64,000 nucleotides of DNA. It comes from Streptomyces sp. KL109B. GTDB lineage: Bacteria; Actinomycetota; Actinomycetes; Streptomycetales; Streptomycetaceae. Below, piece by piece: positions 56,612-64,000 of the stretch. A model generated the notes under the pieces. The model was not told where the DNA came from, searched no databases, and worked only from the letters and a program-made list of their open reading frames with translations. The DNA lies in NCBI RefSeq assembly GCF_030766935.1, contig NZ_JASERL010000002.1, positions 434,001-498,000 of the forward strand, in the 5' to 3' direction. The position numbers were made by a program, and so were the translations under genes. How positions within the stretch are numbered: the first letter of the stretch is position 1; each line of letters starts with the position of its first letter.

Positions 56612-58383
56612 GGCACCACGGGCAGCTGTACGGTGCCGGTGTCGGCCGGGGAGCTGGTGACGGTGACCGGTTTGACCCCCTTGTTGCCGCCGTACGCGTC
56701 GTCGCTCGCGGCGATCACGAAGCGGATCCGGTGGCCCTTCTCGTAGCGGTGCACGATGCCGGGGAGCGAGACCGTGAAGGGGCGGGTGACATCGGGCACG
56801 CGGACCGGGGCGACGAGCCGGTGCACCAGCGTCTTCGTACCGTCGGGCGCCACGTCGTACAGCTTCGCGAAGAGCACCAGCTTGTCGGCGGCGTCGCCGG
56901 AGCCCTGGGTGCGCTCCGCCTTCGGCGAGACCACCTTGAGCGTCGCCTTCGGGGCGCCGACGACGTCGGTGGCGGCGGTCAGCGGCTCGGTGGTCCAGTC
57001 GAGATACGTGCCCTTCGTGTCGTACGGGGCGGGGTCGGGGATTCCGATCAGGCCCGCGAGCGAGGACTCGGAGTGGCTGGTCGGGACGGGCCAGTTCCGG
57101 TACTCACGGCTGCCCCGGGCCACCTTCTTCCGGTTGTCGACGAGCTTCCCGTCACCGGACAGGTACAGGGTGCGGTTGAGGGCGGGGACGGCGGGCGCGG
57201 TCGCGTACGTCCGGTTGGGATCGGTGGTCCAGTCGCGGTAGTAGGCGAAGGCGGGGCCGGTGTCGGTGCCGTCCTGCTTGTGCAGGTAGCGGTCGAACCA
57301 GGACAGGATCCGCTGCCCTACGTAGCTGGTCTCCAAGTTGCCCTTGGACAGGTCGAGTTCTCCGGACGCCGGGTCGGTGAGGCCGCCGCTGTGGCCCCAC
57401 GACTGCCAGATCATCTTGGCGGGCGTGCCCTGCGCGGTGAGCGTCTCGTACGTCGCCTGCGCCTCGTTCAGGTTGAACAGCGAGTCGGCCTGCCCCTGCA
57501 CGAGCAGCGTCGGCGCCTTCACCTGCTTCAGGTACGACACCGGGGACACGCCGCGGGCGTAGTCGAGGAGGCGCTTGGTCTCGGCGGCCGGGTAGCGGCC
57601 CGAGTTGAGTGTGCGGACGGTGGCGCAGGCGTCGTCGACGAAGTGCAGGCAGCTGAGCTTGTTGATGCGGGACGGGTCGAGGGACGGGGAGAGCAGGGGC
57701 TGGCCCTCTCCCATGAGGTAGAAGCCGTTCGTCCACTGCCACTTGAAGGCGCCGGGGACGTCGGCGGCCTCGGGGCCGCGTGCGTTCTGCGGGTCGAGGG
57801 AGTACGCGAGGTCGTTCCAGGTGATCAGCGGGACGAGCGCGTCGACGCGGTCGTCGACGGCGGCCGTCGCCAGTTGGATGGCCCCGCCGTACGAGCCGCC
57901 GATCATGCCGACGCGTGGATCGCCCTTCTTGTCGGCGGTGACGTAGTCGATCGTGGTGCCGTCGTCGGCGGCGCGGGTGCCGGCGAGGAGGTCGACGAGG
58001 GCGGAGGCGGCCTTGCCGTCGATGCGGGGGTCGTCGAGGGAGATCAGGCAGCCGGAGCGGCCGAAGCCGAGGCCGGAGTAGGCGAGGGCGACGTAGCCGC
58101 GCTGTGCGAAGGCCCGCGCGGTGGCGTCGGTGGAGCCGTCGGCCTTGCTGCCGCCGAAGCCGTTCGTGGTGAGGACGGCGGGGGCGGGGTGGGCGGCGTC
58201 GACGCCGGCGGGGCGGTAGAGGTCGGCGTCCACGGTGCAGGTTCGCTCTGCGGTGTGGACGGTGATTTTCAGGGGGGTGGGGGTGACTTGGGGGGTGGTG
58301 TCTGCGGCGTGGGCGGGGGCGGTGAGGGTGGCGGCCGCGAGGGCGGGTAGGGCGGCGGCGAGTGCGAGGCGGGATCTGGGCAC
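56608..58383 (-). CDS. Secreted CocE/NonD-type or X-Pro dipeptidyl-peptidase (S15 family)
   Basis: A 591-residue secreted alpha/beta-hydrolase. The signal peptide is RLALAAALPALAAATLTAPA ending AHA near residue 26. The catalytic domain has the nucleophile elbow VGMIGGSYGGAIQL (Ser), GQADSLFNLNEAQATYE with the Asp region, and SWGHSGGLTD with the His, then a C-terminal jelly-roll (VIAASDDAYGGNKGVKPV). This is the S15/CocE layout: X-prolyl dipeptidyl peptidase or acyl-ester hydrolase. The GTG at 58383 follows GGAGGT and gives a normal signal peptide; an ATG at 58422 is weaker. The stop codon lies in the inverted-repeat element. Confidence 0.9.
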   Translation of the reverse strand: MPRSRLALAAALPALAAATLTAPAHAADTTPQVTPTPLKITVHTAERTCTVDADLYRPAGVDAAHPAPAVLTTNGFGGSKADGSTDATARAFAQRGYVALAYSGLGFGRSGCLISLDDPRIDGKAASALVDLLAGTRAADDGTTIDYVTADKKGDPRVGMIGGSYGGAIQLATAAVDDRVDALVPLITWNDLAYSLDPQNARGPEAADVPGAFKWQWTNGFYLMGEGQPLLSPSLDPSRINKLSCLHFVDDACATVRTLNSGRYPAAETKRLLDYARGVSPVSYLKQVKAPTLLVQGQADSLFNLNEAQATYETLTAQGTPAKMIWQSWGHSGGLTDPASGELDLSKGNLETSYVGQRILSWFDRYLHKQDGTDTGPAFAYYRDWTTDPNRTYATAPAVPALNRTLYLSGDGKLVDNRKKVARGSREYRNWPVPTSHSESSLAGLIGIPDPAPYDTKGTYLDWTTEPLTAATDVVGAPKATLKVVSPKAERTQGSGDAADKLVLFAKLYDVAPDGTKTLVHRLVAPVRVPDVTRPFTVSLPGIVHRYEKGHRIRFVIAASDDAYGGNKGVKPVTVTSSPADTGTVQLPVVP

Positions 58384-58488
58384 GGTGACCTCCACGGTGA
58401 GCGCGGAGTCATCGTGTGGCACGTGTCATCAGGTGGCAATGACCGTGCCGGGGGATTTCGCGTCGCACCCCGCCGTGCCCGACGCCTC

Positions 58489-58535
58489 GGGGCTCCGCCC
58501 CGGACCCCGCGCCTCAAACGCCGGCGGGGCTTGAT
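58489..58535 (+). repeat. Interspersed two-hairpin repeat, copy 11 (variant A)
   Basis: GGGGCTCCGCCCC plus GCGCCTCAAACGCCGGCGGG and GCTTGAT; the single change T to A lies in the loop. It sits upstream of the S15 peptidase start. Confidence 0.85.
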
Positions 58536-58568
58536 TGTGGTCATCCGCCGCCGAAACTCCAAAGGATC

Positions 58569-58613
58569 GGGGCTCTGCCCCGGACCCCGCTGCTCAATCG
58601 CCGCAGGGGCTTG
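58569..58613 (+). repeat. Interspersed two-hairpin repeat, copy 12 (variant B)
   Basis: GGGGCTCTGCCCC plus CCCCGCTGCTCAATCGCCGC and AGGGGCTTG. It lies 33 bp from copy 11 and 14 bp before the second copy of the 44-bp duplicate. Confidence 0.85.
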
Positions 58614-58627
58614 GCTGCCCTCGCCTT

Positions 58628-58671
58628 GGGCGGCAGGGTGGGCAAGGCGGCGCACGGTGCCGCGTGCACAG
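58628..58671 (+). repeat. 44-bp exact duplicate, copy B
   Basis: Identical to 52254-52297 over 44 bases. It ends 22 bp before the LD-carboxypeptidase stop. Both copies are near interspersed repeats and in the same orientation. Confidence 0.9.
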
Positions 58672-58693
58672 TGATACGGGCCCCGGCCACGGG

Positions 58694-59629
58694 TTAGGTC
58701 AGCGCGGGAGCGGCCAGCGTCAACGTGCCCGCGTCCGCGTCCAGTTCACCCGGTACCCCGAGCGGCAGCGTCAGCGCTCCGGCGCAGTGGCCGAAGCCGA
58801 AATCCTCGGCTACCGGAACGCCGAGCCCGCCGAGGCGGTCCAGGAGCAGGTCGCGGAGCGGGTCGCATTCCGACCAGGAGCCGAGCAGAATGCCGGAGAC
58901 TCCGTCCAGCCAGCCGCCGCGCAGGAGTTGGGTCAGGTAGCGGTCGATCCGGTACGCCTCCTCGCCGACGTCCTCGAGGCAGAGCAGCCCACCCCGTGCC
59001 GACCCCCGCGCCCCCACCGCGCCGAGGTCCGCCGCGAGCAGCGACAGGCAGCCGCCGAGGGTGACACCGCGCGCGGTGCCGGGGACCAGCGCGCCGGAGC
59101 TCTCCCCGACGGCCTCGATCACCCGTACCGTCTCCGGCTCGAAGAGCGTCGCCCGCAGATGGTCCTGGGCCCGCGGGTTCTTGAGGAAGTCGGCCGTGGC
59201 GACCATCGGCCCGTGCAGCGTGCTCACCCCGAGCCGCACCGCGAACGCCTCGTGCAGCGCGGTGATGTCGCTGTACCCGACGAACGCCTTCGGCGGCGCC
59301 GCGCGCATCGCGTCCCAGTCGAGGAGGTCGACCATCCGCTGCGCGCCGTAGCCGCCCCGGGCGCACAGCACGGCGTCGACGTCCGGGTCGCACCAGGCCC
59401 GCTGGAGGTCGGCGGCGCGGTCGGCGTCGGTGCCCGCGAGGTAGTCGAACTCCCGGTGTACGTCCAGGACATGGGGTGCCACGACCGGGTCCAGGTCCCA
59501 GCCGCGCAGGATGTCGAGGCCGGCCTGGAGGCGGTCATCGGGGACCGGTCCGCTGGGCGCGACGACGGCGACCCTGGCGCCCGGCGCGAGCCGTCGCGGC
59601 CTGCGCGTCGGCTCCGCCCCTGACGTCAC
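58694..59629 (-). CDS. LD-carboxypeptidase, S66 family
   Basis: A 311-residue serine peptidase of the S66 family (LdcA/MccF), which removes the terminal D-Ala from muropeptides or cleaves microcin-like peptide conjugates in the cytoplasm. The Ser-Glu-His triad is visible in FVGYSDITALH (Ser), LLCLEDVGEEAYRID (Glu) and EDFGFGHCAGALTLP (His). The N-terminal segment ARVAVVAPSGPVPDDRL is also typical. GTG start overlaps the stop of the S9 peptidase (GTGA); it is last of four coupled peptidase genes. Confidence 0.92.
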   Translation of the reverse strand: MTSGAEPTRRPRRLAPGARVAVVAPSGPVPDDRLQAGLDILRGWDLDPVVAPHVLDVHREFDYLAGTDADRAADLQRAWCDPDVDAVLCARGGYGAQRMVDLLDWDAMRAAPPKAFVGYSDITALHEAFAVRLGVSTLHGPMVATADFLKNPRAQDHLRATLFEPETVRVIEAVGESSGALVPGTARGVTLGGCLSLLAADLGAVGARGSARGGLLCLEDVGEEAYRIDRYLTQLLRGGWLDGVSGILLGSWSECDPLRDLLLDRLGGLGVPVAEDFGFGHCAGALTLPLGVPGELDADAGTLTLAAPALT

Positions 59630-61794
59630 TTGGTCAGCTCCAGGGTGGGGATGCCGGTGGCCTGGAGGCCGAACACCTGGGCGTACAGGGAGAGTTCCGC
59701 CTCCAGGGCGCGGATCATCGTGTCCGCCCGGCGGAAGCCGTGGCCCTCACCCTCGAAGGCGATGTACGCGTGCGGCACGCGCCGCCCCTCGCTCTCCACC
59801 CGTTCGAGGAACCGCTCGCACTGCACGGGCGGGCAGATCACGTCGTCCAGTCCCTGGAGGAGCAGGAACGGCGCCGAGAGCCGGTCGGCGTGCTCGGCCG
59901 GTGAGCGCTCCGCGTAGCGCGCGGGCACCTCGGCGAGCGGGCCGACGAGCGACTCCAGGTACTGGGACTCGAAGTCGTGGGTCTCGCCCTCGGCCCAGCC
60001 GGAGAGGTCGAGGATGGGGTAGATGATGGTTCCGCACGCGTAGACGTCCGTGCTGGTCAGGGATGCCGCGCTGGTCCAGCCTCCGGCGCTGCCGCCGCGG
60101 ATGGCGAGCCGCTCGCGGTCGGCGGTGCCCTCGTCGGCGAGCGCGAGGGCGACGGCCGCGCAGTCCTCGACGTCGACCACGCCCCACTGCTCGCGCAGCC
60201 GGCCCCGGTACTCGCGGCCGTATCCGGTGGAGCCGCCGTAGTTGACCTCGGCGACGCCGATGCCGCGCGAGGTGAAGTAGGCGATCTCCAGGTCGAGTAC
60301 GAGGGGTGCGTGGCCGGTGGGGCCGCCGTGTGCCCACACGACGTAGGGCGGGAGCTCGTCGTCGGGGGCGATGTGGGTGGGGCTGTGCGGCGGGTAGATG
60401 TGGGCGTGGATGTCCCGGCCGTCGGGGCCGCTGAAGGTGCGGATCTGCGGTTCGGGGTAGTACGCGGGGTCGACCGGGTCGTCGTGCGCGGCGCCGATCA
60501 CGCGGGTGTGCCCGGTGCCGGTGTCGAGTTCGACGACCTCGTGCGCGGTGCGGGGGCTCGCGGCGACGCCGACGACGCGGCTGCCGTGCACGGCGAGCGT
60601 GGACGACCACTCCGTCCACGGCCCGGCCGTGTCGACGACCTCGCCGGTCTCCGGGTCGAGGATGCCGAGCGCGGTGGCGCCGACGCCGTGCACGACGGCG
60701 ATGAGCCCGCCCTCCAGGGGCTTGAACCAGCTGAGCCCCACCTTCCACATCGGCCCGCCGAACTCCTCCTCGCGGTCGCACAGGGGCCGCGCGACGGCGA
60801 GCGTCGGCCGGGCGAAGGGCTGCTGCGGGGTGGTGGGGACGGAGAGGGCGGGGGCGCCGCGGAGGTCGGCGCCCCGGGCGGCCGGCTGTCCCGTGGTGGG
60901 CGGGACCTCCCAGCCGCCGCGCGCGTCGAGCCGGTACAGGTTCCACCAGCCGCTGCGGTCGCTGGAGAACAGCAGCCCGCCGTCCGGGGCCCACTCGACC
61001 TGGCAGACGGATTCCTCGGCGCCGCCCGCCACGGTCTGCGCCGGTCCGAACGTGCCGTCCTCGGCGACCTCCGCGAGCAGCAGCTCCGTGCCGTCCCACG
61101 GCATCCGCGGGTGGTCCCAGGCGATCCACGCGGCGCGCCGCCCGTCGGGCGAGAGCCGGGCGGCCGTGACGAACCGGTGGGCGTCGTCGCTGAGTTCGCG
61201 CACCGCGGCCCGGTCCTCGGCGGCCGAACCGTCGAGCGGGACCGCGGCGACCAGGCGCCGCAGCTCGCCCGCGCCGTCGCCGGTGAACTCTTCGAGGACG
61301 CACCACACTTCGCCGCGCTCGACGTGCAACTGCGGGTCGACCCAGCGCAGTCCGCCGCCGGTCTCCAACATGGGCGTGAGCGGGCGCGGCTCGGCCCCGG
61401 GGGCGTCGGGTTCGTACGCGTACAGGCGCTGGTCGGTGAAGTTCACGAAGACGACGAGGGGGCCGCGCGGGTCTTCGGGGCGCTCGGCGCCCGCCCAGGG
61501 GCGGCCGCCGTACTCGATGACGCGGCTGCGTACGTTCCACGGCGCGGGCAGCACCGAACGCTCCGTGCCGTCGGCGAGGCGGCGCACCAGGGCGCGGCGG
61601 CCCGCCTCGGTGGGCCGCGGCTCGGTCCACCAGGCCTCGGCGCCGACGAAGCCGACGTACTCGGGCCTGCCGTCGTGCGCGGCGGCCAGTTCGGCGTCGA
61701 TCGGCGACGGCCAGGATCCGTACTCTCGCGTGTGCAGCATGTCGTCCCCGCCCCGCATTTGTCCGGTGCCCCCCATGTTCTTCGCGTCCGCCAT
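59626..61794 (-). CDS. S9 family prolyl oligopeptidase-type peptidase
   Basis: A 722-residue cytoplasmic peptidase. The N-terminal 400 residues form a beta-propeller (PDGRRAAWIAWDHPRMPWDG, WAPDGGLLFSSDRSGWWNLY) that gates access. The C-terminal alpha/beta-hydrolase has IRGGSAGGWTSAASL (Ser), LQGLDDVICPPVQCE (Asp) and FEGEGHGFRRADT (His). This is the dipeptidyl/acylaminoacyl peptidase group. AGGAAAAG precedes the first ATG; several in-frame ATGs follow within 20 codons. It is followed by S66 with a 4-bp overlap and preceded by the M20 gene after 32 bp. Confidence 0.92.
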   Translation of the reverse strand: MADAKNMGGTGQMRGGDDMLHTREYGSWPSPIDAELAAAHDGRPEYVGFVGAEAWWTEPRPTEAGRRALVRRLADGTERSVLPAPWNVRSRVIEYGGRPWAGAERPEDPRGPLVVFVNFTDQRLYAYEPDAPGAEPRPLTPMLETGGGLRWVDPQLHVERGEVWCVLEEFTGDGAGELRRLVAAVPLDGSAAEDRAAVRELSDDAHRFVTAARLSPDGRRAAWIAWDHPRMPWDGTELLLAEVAEDGTFGPAQTVAGGAEESVCQVEWAPDGGLLFSSDRSGWWNLYRLDARGGWEVPPTTGQPAARGADLRGAPALSVPTTPQQPFARPTLAVARPLCDREEEFGGPMWKVGLSWFKPLEGGLIAVVHGVGATALGILDPETGEVVDTAGPWTEWSSTLAVHGSRVVGVAASPRTAHEVVELDTGTGHTRVIGAAHDDPVDPAYYPEPQIRTFSGPDGRDIHAHIYPPHSPTHIAPDDELPPYVVWAHGGPTGHAPLVLDLEIAYFTSRGIGVAEVNYGGSTGYGREYRGRLREQWGVVDVEDCAAVALALADEGTADRERLAIRGGSAGGWTSAASLTSTDVYACGTIIYPILDLSGWAEGETHDFESQYLESLVGPLAEVPARYAERSPAEHADRLSAPFLLLQGLDDVICPPVQCERFLERVESEGRRVPHAYIAFEGEGHGFRRADTMIRALEAELSLYAQVFGLQATGIPTLELTK

Positions 61795-61826
61795 CTTTTC
61801 CTAGTCCGTGTCCTACGGGTGCTTGT

Positions 61827-63173
61827 TCAGGCCGTGCGCAGGAATCTGTCGAGCACTCGCACGCCGAAGTGCAGCGCTTCCACCGGAACCCGCTCGTCCA
61901 CGCCGTGGAACAGCGCCTGGTAGTCGAAGCCCTCGGGGAGCTTGAGCGGGGCGAAGCCGTAGCCGGTGATGCCGAGCCGGGAGAACTGCTTGGCGTCGGT
62001 GCCGCCCGACATGCAGTACGGGACGACGTGCCCTTCCGGCGCGAACTCCTCGACGGCCGCCCGCATCCGCGCGTACGTGGGCGAGTCGACCGGGGCCTGG
62101 AGGGCGACCTCGCGGTGGTGGTACTCCCACGCCACGTCGGGCCCGGTGAGCCTGTCGAGGGTGGTCTTGAACTCGTCCTCGCCGCCCGGCAGATAGCGGC
62201 CGTCGACGTACGCGACGGCCTCCCCCGGAATCACGTTGATCTTGTAACCGGCGGACAGCATCGTCGGGTTGGCGCTGCCCCTGACCGTCGGCTCGACCAG
62301 GGCGGCGGCCGGGCCGAGGGCCGCGAGCAGCGCGTCGACGTCGAAGTCCGGCGCGTCCACGTCCGCCGGGATCCCGTACAGCGCGGCCATCTCGGTGAGC
62401 GCGGCGCGCACGGTCGGGGTGAGCCGCACCGGCCACTCGTGCGCGTCGATGCGGGCGACGGCGGCGGCGAGCCTGCCGACCGCGTTGGCCTTGTTGACCT
62501 TCGAGCCGTGGCCGGCCCTGCCGCGCGCGGTGAGCTTCAGCCAGCCGGTGCCGCGCTCCCCCGCCGCGATCGGGTACAGCTGCCTGCCGCCGCCGTCGTG
62601 GAAGGTGAAGGCGCCCGACTCGCTGATGCCCTCCGTGCAGCCCTCGAAGAGGCCGGGGTGCTCGTCGGCGAGGAAACCGGAACCGTCCTCGGCGCTGGCC
62701 TCCTCGTCGGCGGTGAAGGCGATGACGATGTCGCGCCGCGGCCGGAATCCGACGCGCGCCCACTGGCGTACGGTCGCGAGGATCATCGCGTCCATGTTCT
62801 TCATGTCGACCGCGCCGCGCCCCCATACGACGCCGTCGCGCACCTCGCCGGAGAACGGGTGCACGCTCCAGTCGGCGGCCTCGGCCGGCACGACGTCCAG
62901 GTGTCCGTGGACGAGCAGGGCGTCGGCGGTGGGGTCGGTGCCCTCGATGCGGGCGACGACATTGCCGCGGCCCGGGGTGCGCTCCAGGATCGTCGGCTTC
63001 AGGCCCGCCTCGGACAGCTTCTCCGCCGCGTACTCGGCGGCGGGCCGCTCCTTGCAGTCGCCGCCGCCGCGGTTGGTGGTGTCGATGCGGATCAGCTCGG
63101 AGGTGAAGGTCACGACCTCGTCGAGCGCCTGCTGGTCGACGGTCCCGAGGGGACCCACGGTCTGCTCAGCCAT
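61827..63173 (-). CDS. M20/M25/M40-family metallo-dipeptidase
   Basis: A 448-residue zinc hydrolase. Metal and catalytic residues are in LLVHGHLDVVPAEAADW (His, Asp), GRGAVDMKNMDAMIL (bridging Asp), AFTADEEASAEDGSG (catalytic and metal Glu) and the final LFHGVDERVPVEALHFG (His). A lid/dimerisation domain with ARGRAGHGSKVNKANAVGRL lies between. Typical substrates are dipeptides or N-acyl amino acids. It overlaps the M55 gene start region by 8 bp and belongs to the four-gene peptidase operon. Confidence 0.92.
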   Translation of the reverse strand: MAEQTVGPLGTVDQQALDEVVTFTSELIRIDTTNRGGGDCKERPAAEYAAEKLSEAGLKPTILERTPGRGNVVARIEGTDPTADALLVHGHLDVVPAEAADWSVHPFSGEVRDGVVWGRGAVDMKNMDAMILATVRQWARVGFRPRRDIVIAFTADEEASAEDGSGFLADEHPGLFEGCTEGISESGAFTFHDGGGRQLYPIAAGERGTGWLKLTARGRAGHGSKVNKANAVGRLAAAVARIDAHEWPVRLTPTVRAALTEMAALYGIPADVDAPDFDVDALLAALGPAAALVEPTVRGSANPTMLSAGYKINVIPGEAVAYVDGRYLPGGEDEFKTTLDRLTGPDVAWEYHHREVALQAPVDSPTYARMRAAVEEFAPEGHVVPYCMSGGTDAKQFSRLGITGYGFAPLKLPEGFDYQALFHGVDERVPVEALHFGVRVLDRFLRTA

Positions 63174-63999
63174 ACTGTTCCTCCACCGCGGCCGAGGCGA
63201 TCGTGGTGACCGCCTTGAAGGTGCGGATGCCCTCGTACATGGTTTCGTGCGTGTACGCGATCCTGCGCTCGCCGATCCTGGTCACGCCCGGCACGACGGT
63301 CGACGCCATGGCGAGGTGCTCGGCGTCGAACTCCACCTGGACCGTGAACGGGCCCGCCTGCACCGGCTCGTGCCGCACCGCGATCGACGCGGCGTCCTTG
63401 GCGGCGGCCCGGATGTCGGCGGCGGTGCGCGCGGGGGTGCGGCACACGGCCGCGTACCGCGAGACGTGGTCCTTGACGGCGACCTTGCGGGCCTCGGGCG
63501 CGTACCCGAGCGCGTCGTCGCACGCGTGGTCGTCGCCGGTGACGAGGACGACGGGGACGCCGTACTCCGCCACCACGTGCGCGTTCAGAAGGCCCTCGCT
63601 CGCGCGCACATCGTTGATCCAGACGCCCGTGATCTGGTTCGCCAGGTAGGTGTGCGCGAGTACACCCTCCATTCCGGCGCCCGCGTGATAGCCGATGAAC
63701 GCTATGCCGTCGACGTCGCCGTGCTGGACGCCCTCCACCATGGACAGCGACTTATGGCGTCCGGTGAGCATCTCCACCCGCTCGTCGAGCTGTTCGAGCA
63801 GGAGGTTGCGCATCGTCCAGTGCGCCTCGTTGATCAGCACCTCGTCGGCGCCGCCGTCGAAGAAGCCGAGCGCCGCCGCGTTCACGTCCGACGTGAACAT
63901 GGAACGGCAGCGCTCCCACTGCGGGGTGCCGGGAAGGACGTCCGCGGGCCAGGTGACACCGGTCGCGCCTTCCATGTCGGCGCTGATGAGGATCTTCAT
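63166..63999 (-). CDS. M55-family D-aminopeptidase (DppA-like)
   Basis: A 277-residue protein of the DppA family, decameric zinc D-aminopeptidases that act on D-Ala-containing dipeptides from cell wall turnover. Metal ligands appear in MKILISADMEGATGV (Asp8, Glu10), INEAHWTMRNLL (His) and IGYHAGAGMEGVLAHTY (His, and the nucleophile-region His). The sequence RASEGLLNAHVVAEYGVPVV is also conserved. The ATG is one base from the window end, so any upstream binding site is not visible. First visible gene of the M55-M20-S9-S66 set. Confidence 0.92.
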   Translation of the reverse strand: MKILISADMEGATGVTWPADVLPGTPQWERCRSMFTSDVNAAALGFFDGGADEVLINEAHWTMRNLLLEQLDERVEMLTGRHKSLSMVEGVQHGDVDGIAFIGYHAGAGMEGVLAHTYLANQITGVWINDVRASEGLLNAHVVAEYGVPVVLVTGDDHACDDALGYAPEARKVAVKDHVSRYAAVCRTPARTAADIRAAAKDAASIAVRHEPVQAGPFTVQVEFDAEHLAMASTVVPGVTRIGERRIAYTHETMYEGIRTFKAVTTIASAAVEEQYG

Positions 64000-64000
64000 G

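Overview
The window is about 64 kb of very GC-rich actinobacterial chromosome, almost certainly Streptomyces. The signs are codon use with G/C in the third position, frequent GTG starts, GGAGG-type ribosome binding sites, 4-bp ATGA/GTGA gene overlaps, a narGHJI operon, a gvpOAFGYZJLSK gas vesicle operon, XRE/DUF5753, ANTAR and GAF regulators, and twin-arginine secreted hydrolases. From memory, the gene order (xyloglucanase, nar, SigB-like sigma factor, ABC-F, gvp, LigD polymerase domain, transketolase) resembles the SCO6490-SCO6545 part of S. coelicolor; I could not check this.

Layout. 0-5 kb: end of a secreted GH74 xyloglucanase with a CBM2, then a PL11 rhamnogalacturonan lyase (plant cell wall breakdown). 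4-7 kb: a WYL regulator divergent from a small gene across a perfect inverted repeat, pterin carbinolamine dehydratase, an XRE regulator and a membrane protein. 7.4-14 kb: respiratory nitrate reductase narGHJI, followed 20 bp later by an orphan XRE/DUF5753 regulator. 15-17.3 kb: a dnaK paralogue and an OsmC-type peroxidase. 17.6-28 kb: mixed accessory genes, including a caspase-like DUF6345 protein, a permease, a membrane-anchored phosphatase, a resolvase-like remnant, two metallo-beta-lactamase-fold proteins and an aminotransferase-fold protein without its lysine. 28-32.3 kb: a signalling and stress block (GAF-ANTAR, PAS-GAF, SigB-family sigma factor, CBS pair, DJ-1/PfpI). 32.4-37.6 kb: AraC regulator, ABC-F ATPase, PAP2-lipid kinase fusion, methyltransferase. 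37.6-43.8 kb: the complete gas vesicle operon with a LigD-type polymerase gene 44 bp upstream. 44-47.5 kb: a coupled membrane protein/NDH-2/transketolase operon. 47.7-51.7 kb: a VOC protein, then a GntR regulator and two Tat-exported amidohydrolases sharing a probable operator. 52.6-56.3 kb: DUF5107, DUF6204, acetyltransferase, PASTA-like secreted protein, LapA. 56.6-64 kb: a secreted CocE/S15 hydrolase and a coupled set of four peptidases (M55, M20, S9, S66).

The most unusual content is not in the genes. About twelve copies of one two-hairpin interspersed repeat lie between genes, and two sequence variants show compensating changes in the stem. Next to one copy is a 30/61-bp hairpin satellite. 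There are also four other intergenic tandem arrays (12-, 7-, 28- and about 54-bp units), an exact 44-bp duplication 6.4 kb apart, and a 190-bp element with perfect 21-bp inverted ends and CTAG borders that contains the stop codon of a peptidase gene. I saw no tRNA, rRNA, CRISPR array, prophage, or intact transposase or secondary-metabolite gene.
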